DNA from: CAZRIP01 sp964600165
GTDB lineage: Bacteria > Elusimicrobiota > Elusimicrobia > UBA1565 > UBA9628
Length of the DNA stretch: 33,389 bases
Assembly: GCA_964600165.1 (NCBI GenBank)
Contig: CAZRIP010000027.1
Coordinates: 1 to 33,389 of the forward strand
Reading direction: 5' to 3'
The notes below the pieces were generated by a model. The model saw only the letters and a list, made by a program, of their open reading frames with translations, made no database searches and was not told where the DNA came from. Every line of letters begins with the position of its first letter. Within the stretch, counting starts at the first letter, position 1. This document shows, in pieces, positions 30,831-33,389 of the stretch. A program made the position numbers and the translations under genes.

Positions 30831-31888
30831 GCCTCGGCTCTCCCCGCCGCCGGCGCGTGCTTGAGGCTGACCTCGCGGCCGGCCGCGACCGACGCGGCCC
30901 AAGCGCAGAGCTCCTCGGCCTTCGAAAGCGCCAACGCGCGGGCCTTGGCGATCTCGTCGCCGCGGTTCTTGACGTTCTCGGCGACGATGCGCTCGAGGTC
31001 GGCGAGGCGATAGACGTAAACGTGCTCGAGCTCGTGCGCGCCTTCCTCGACGTCTTGCGGCATGGCGATGTCGATGACGAAAAGCGAGCGCCCCGACCGT
31101 TCCTCCACCGCTTTCTTGAGCATGGGAAGCGTCACGACGGCCGTCGGCGCGCCCGTCGAGCAGACCACGATGTCGGCTTGAGCCAGATGGGTCTCGAACT
31201 TCTCCCACGGCACCGCCTCGGCCTTGAGCTGGCCGGCCAGGCCCGCCGCGCGCTCCCAGGTCCGGTTGGCGATCGACAGGCGCGCGACTTTCTTGCTTTG
31301 CAGATGCTTGGCGGCGAGCTCCGCCATCTGGCCGGCTCCCAGGATCAGGACCTCACTTCCAGAAAGGGATCCGAATATGGTTTCAGCCAGCTGCACCGCG
31401 ACCGACGCGACGGAAGTCTGGCCGACGGCGATCGCCGTGTCGTTGCGCACTTTCTTGCCGACGTAGAGCGCGCGCTGAAAAAGGACGTTGGTCTGCTTGC
31501 CGGTCATGCGCGCGGCTTTGGCCGCCTCGTAGGCGGCCTTGACCTGGCCGAGGATCTCGGTCTCGCCGACGACGAGGGAGTCGAGGCCCGCCGCGACCTC
31601 GAAGAGATGCGCGACGGCCGCGGGCCCTTGCTTGAGATAAGCGTGCGCAGAGAGCGCCGCGCCCGTCGCGCGCTCGAGGAAGGCGAGCGCCCATTGCGGG
31701 CTTCGCGGCTTCCCCCCGTCGCCGCCGAGATAGAGCTCGAAGCGATTGCAAGTCGAGAGGATGACGGCCTCTTGGAGGCCTTCGTCGCGCAGCTGCGTGA
31801 AGAGCTTCTCCGTCGGCACGAGCGCGAGAACCTCGCGCACGCCGACGGGCGCGTTCTTGTGGCTGACGCCGACCAACGACAGATTCAT
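30827..31888 (-). CDS. hemA: Glutamyl-tRNA reductase
   Basis: A 353-residue enzyme making glutamate-1-semialdehyde from Glu-tRNA with NADPH, the first step of C5 heme synthesis. Catalytic Cys47 lies in ILSTCNRFELY. Also visible are the N-terminal VGVSHKNAPVGVRE, GETEILGQVK (108-117), and the Rossmann VLILGAGQMAELAAKHL. The usual length is about 410-430 residues; this one lacks most of the C-terminal helical dimerisation domain and ends soon after RALALSKAEEL. It sits one base after the ccsB stop. The pairing ensures that heme supply follows cytochrome c assembly. Confidence 0.92.
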   Translation of the reverse strand: MNLSLVGVSHKNAPVGVREVLALVPTEKLFTQLRDEGLQEAVILSTCNRFELYLGGDGGKPRSPQWALAFLERATGAALSAHAYLKQGPAAVAHLFEVAAGLDSLVVGETEILGQVKAAYEAAKAARMTGKQTNVLFQRALYVGKKVRNDTAIAVGQTSVASVAVQLAETIFGSLSGSEVLILGAGQMAELAAKHLQSKKVARLSIANRTWERAAGLAGQLKAEAVPWEKFETHLAQADIVVCSTGAPTAVVTLPMLKKAVEERSGRSLFVIDIAMPQDVEEGAHELEHVYVYRLADLERIVAENVKNRGDEIAKARALALSKAEELCAWAASVAAGREVSLKHAPAAGRAEA

Positions 31889-31889
31889 C

Positions 31890-32768
31890 TCAACCGCGGC
31901 CCGAGAGATACCCGTGCAGCTCGGAGAGATAGTTCACTCCGAGGAACGTGAAGATGACGGACGCGAATCCGAGCATGGACACGTAAACTGCCTTGCGCCC
32001 GCGCAGGTTCTTGACGAAGCGCATGTGCAGATAGCCGGCGTAAATCAACGCGGTGATCAGCGCCCACGTCTCCTTAGCGTCCCAGCCCCAGAAGCGGCCC
32101 CAGGCGTTGTAGGCCCAGATGCCGCCCATGATGATGCCGACGGTCAGCACCGGAAAGCCGAACACGATGATCTTGTAGTTGAGCGTGTCCAGCTCCTCGA
32201 TCGACGGCAGGCGGTAGCAGAGCTCCGACGGCTTGCGCGACTTGATCTGGTGCTCCTGGATCAGGAGCGCGCAGCCCACGCCGAACGCGTTGCCGAACGC
32301 GGCGTAGGCCGTCATCAGCACCATCGGGTGGATATTGATCCAGTAGCTCTGCAGCGCGGGCGACAGGCCCGAGACCTCGGGATCGGCGAAGACCACGGCC
32401 GAAACGGCCCCGATCGTCGCCCAAGGCAGCACGAACCCGCCGAGGATGCCGAGGCGGTGGCGCCCCTCCACGATGAAGAACACGCCCGCGATCGCCAACG
32501 ACAAGTACGACAGCGCGCCGAAGAACGAGTTGATCGGGAAGAAATACCGGTTCTCCGGGATCTGCCAGAACGCGTGGATCCGGAAGCCGAAGCAGGCGAG
32601 ATGGAAAACGATGCCGACGCCCATGAGGCGCAGCATCCAGAGGCTCCACTTCTCGTCTTTCGAGAAAAGATAAACGACGGAGAGCGCGGTCGCCGCGAGG
32701 TAAAAGAGCGACGTGACGCCCAGGGTGATGACCTGGGGATCGGTCCAAAGTATATGGTACGAGTTCAT
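31890..32768 (-). CDS. ccsB: Cytochrome c biogenesis protein CcsB/CcsA (ResC), System II heme channel
   Basis: A 292-residue membrane protein with about eight helices and the heme-handling tryptophan-rich motif GRFWGWDAKETW, conserved in all CcsA/ResC proteins. Conserved His residues (e.g. NIHPMVL and YLHMRF) are probable heme ligands. Together with ResB it exports heme and ligates it to CxxCH motifs on the outside of the membrane. ATG 32768 overlaps the resB stop (ATGA). The frame is open farther upstream in resB but is not homologous there. The gene is followed by hemA after one base. Confidence 0.9.
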   Translation of the reverse strand: MNSYHILWTDPQVITLGVTSLFYLAATALSVVYLFSKDEKWSLWMLRLMGVGIVFHLACFGFRIHAFWQIPENRYFFPINSFFGALSYLSLAIAGVFFIVEGRHRLGILGGFVLPWATIGAVSAVVFADPEVSGLSPALQSYWINIHPMVLMTAYAAFGNAFGVGCALLIQEHQIKSRKPSELCYRLPSIEELDTLNYKIIVFGFPVLTVGIIMGGIWAYNAWGRFWGWDAKETWALITALIYAGYLHMRFVKNLRGRKAVYVSMLGFASVIFTFLGVNYLSELHGYLSGRG

Positions 32769-33389
32769 TTTTGCGAGACCTCCGCCAGGGGATTCCTGGT
32801 CACCTTGAAATCTTCGTCCTCCGCTTTCAGGGGACGCCGCAACGACTCCATCAGGCTTTCGAACTCGCGTGAGAATTCGCTCTCTCCGCGCGAGCTCCAG
32901 CCGCCGACGGACACGCGGCTGCCGTCGCCCTCGGGCTCGACGACGAGCCAGAGGCGGCGGCGGTGCAGATAAAACAGGGCGATCATCCCGACGAGCCACA
33001 TGATCGCGCCTACGAGGACGAGCTTGAAGCCGGGATCGTAGGCGACTTGGATGCCGGAAAAGAGGACCGGGTCGATCGCGGCGATCTGGAACGGCGGCTT
33101 GCCCGCCTGAGACAAGTTCCCGTCGGCGTCCTCGGCGAAGCTCACGTCCGGCTCGTTTTGCAGCAGCCAGACCGGCGCGGTCTTGTGCGGGCCGACGGAA
33201 AACGAAAGCTTGATCGCGGGATTCTTGAGGTCGAGCGAGGCCGTGTCCGCCTGGCCTTGGTTGATCGTGAAGTTCGGCATCATGACGTCAGCCTGGACTT
33301 TAAAAGGCGTGCCGGCGATGGGCTCGGGCGTGCGCATCGGCATCTTCACGAGCTGCTTGCCGACCTTGAGCGTCACGCTGCGGAACATC
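32765..33389 (-). CDS. resB: ResB-family System II cytochrome c biogenesis protein (3' part)
   Basis: Only the C-terminal ~208 residues are in the window; the gene extends past the right edge. Visible are the extracytoplasmic beta-rich region (PEPIAGTPFKVQADV; LDLKNPAIKLSFSVG), IQVAYDPGFKLVLVGAIMWLVGMIALFYLHRR (YDPG before the last membrane helix is characteristic of ResB/Ccs1), and a cytoplasmic tail with SVGGWSSRG. It works with CcsB to attach heme to apocytochromes. The stop overlaps the ccsB start (ATGA). A Met near the edge is probably internal. Confidence 0.85.
   Translation of the reverse strand, partial: MFRSVTLKVGKQLVKMPMRTPEPIAGTPFKVQADVMMPNFTINQGQADTASLDLKNPAIKLSFSVGPHKTAPVWLLQNEPDVSFAEDADGNLSQAGKPPFQIAAIDPVLFSGIQVAYDPGFKLVLVGAIMWLVGMIALFYLHRRRLWLVVEPEGDGSRVSVGGWSSRGESEFSREFESLMESLRRPLKAEDEDFKVTRNPLAEVSQK

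Noticed and set aside
1..33389. CRISPR arrays, tRNA or rRNA genes, insertion sequences, riboswitches.
   Set aside because: No regularly spaced repeats, cloverleaf or rRNA segments, transposase motifs or recognisable riboswitch leaders were seen on either strand.

Overview
The window is one contiguous stretch of a GC-rich bacterial chromosome. It is densely coded: 33 genes are called, no gap exceeds 300 bases, and many starts and stops overlap. A Rieske/cytochrome b complex, an RND pump, a lipoprotein and many Sec signal peptides point to a Gram-negative, respiring bacterium. The style (secreted proteins carrying unusual enzyme folds, a membrane GT-C/TPR protein, extended -10 promoters next to start codons) would fit Elusimicrobiota or a related poorly cultured phylum. 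That is an impression, not a result; no rRNA or tRNA is present to settle it.

Layout. 1-155: start of a secreted protein running off the left edge. 300-3713 (+): a tightly overlapped three-gene unit (HExxH-type putative metallopeptidase, small secreted protein, GT-C/TPR membrane protein) behind a good sigma-70 promoter. 3691-5711 (-): organophosphate-type MFS transporter followed by a HAD phosphatase. 5845-7173 (+): two exported proteins of unknown function. 7192-10085 (-): alpha/beta hydrolase, DehI-family protein, DUF488 protein and a lipoprotein that is a paralog of the exported protein at 6517-7173. 10189-12372 (+): fused acyltransferase/acyl-ACP synthetase (Aas type). 12369-15101 (-): a 910-residue exported protein that appears to combine a macro domain, an HxD...H beta-helix oxygenase-like domain and a transglutaminase-like domain. 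15202-18108 (-): AhpD-like protein, W/Y/H-rich exported protein, exported SAM-methyltransferase-fold protein and a small ORF. 18117-21257 (-): RND exporter. 21369-22825 (+): receiver-only response regulator and histidine kinase. 22809-24864 (-): 2x[4Fe-4S] ferredoxin, BCP peroxiredoxin and an MGDG-synthase-like glycosyltransferase. 24904-25035: three tandem perfect palindromes. 25083-29297 (-): Rieske protein, cytochrome b, pentaheme cytochrome c and monoheme cytochrome c. 29358-29870 (-): Cu/Zn superoxide dismutase. 29955-33389 (-): ResB, CcsB, glutamyl-tRNA reductase and a CbiX-like chelatase.

How the genes work together. The right third is a respiratory module. ResB/CcsB (System II) attach heme to c-type cytochromes, HemA starts heme synthesis, and the Rieske/b/multiheme operon is a quinol-oxidising complex with at least six covalent hemes on its c subunits. 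Superoxide dismutase and a BCP peroxiredoxin sit nearby. The left two thirds are dominated by exported proteins of unknown role.

Most notable. (1) The three-domain exported protein at 12369-15101. (2) A recurrent TGn-TATnnT -10 element placed 5-7 bases before start codons, suggesting widespread leaderless mRNAs, whereas several operon-internal genes carry Shine-Dalgarno sequences. (3) The palindrome cluster at 24904-25035. (4) A methyltransferase fold behind a signal peptide. (5) An alpha/beta hydrolase with Glu at the nucleophile elbow, coupled to a DehI-like gene.
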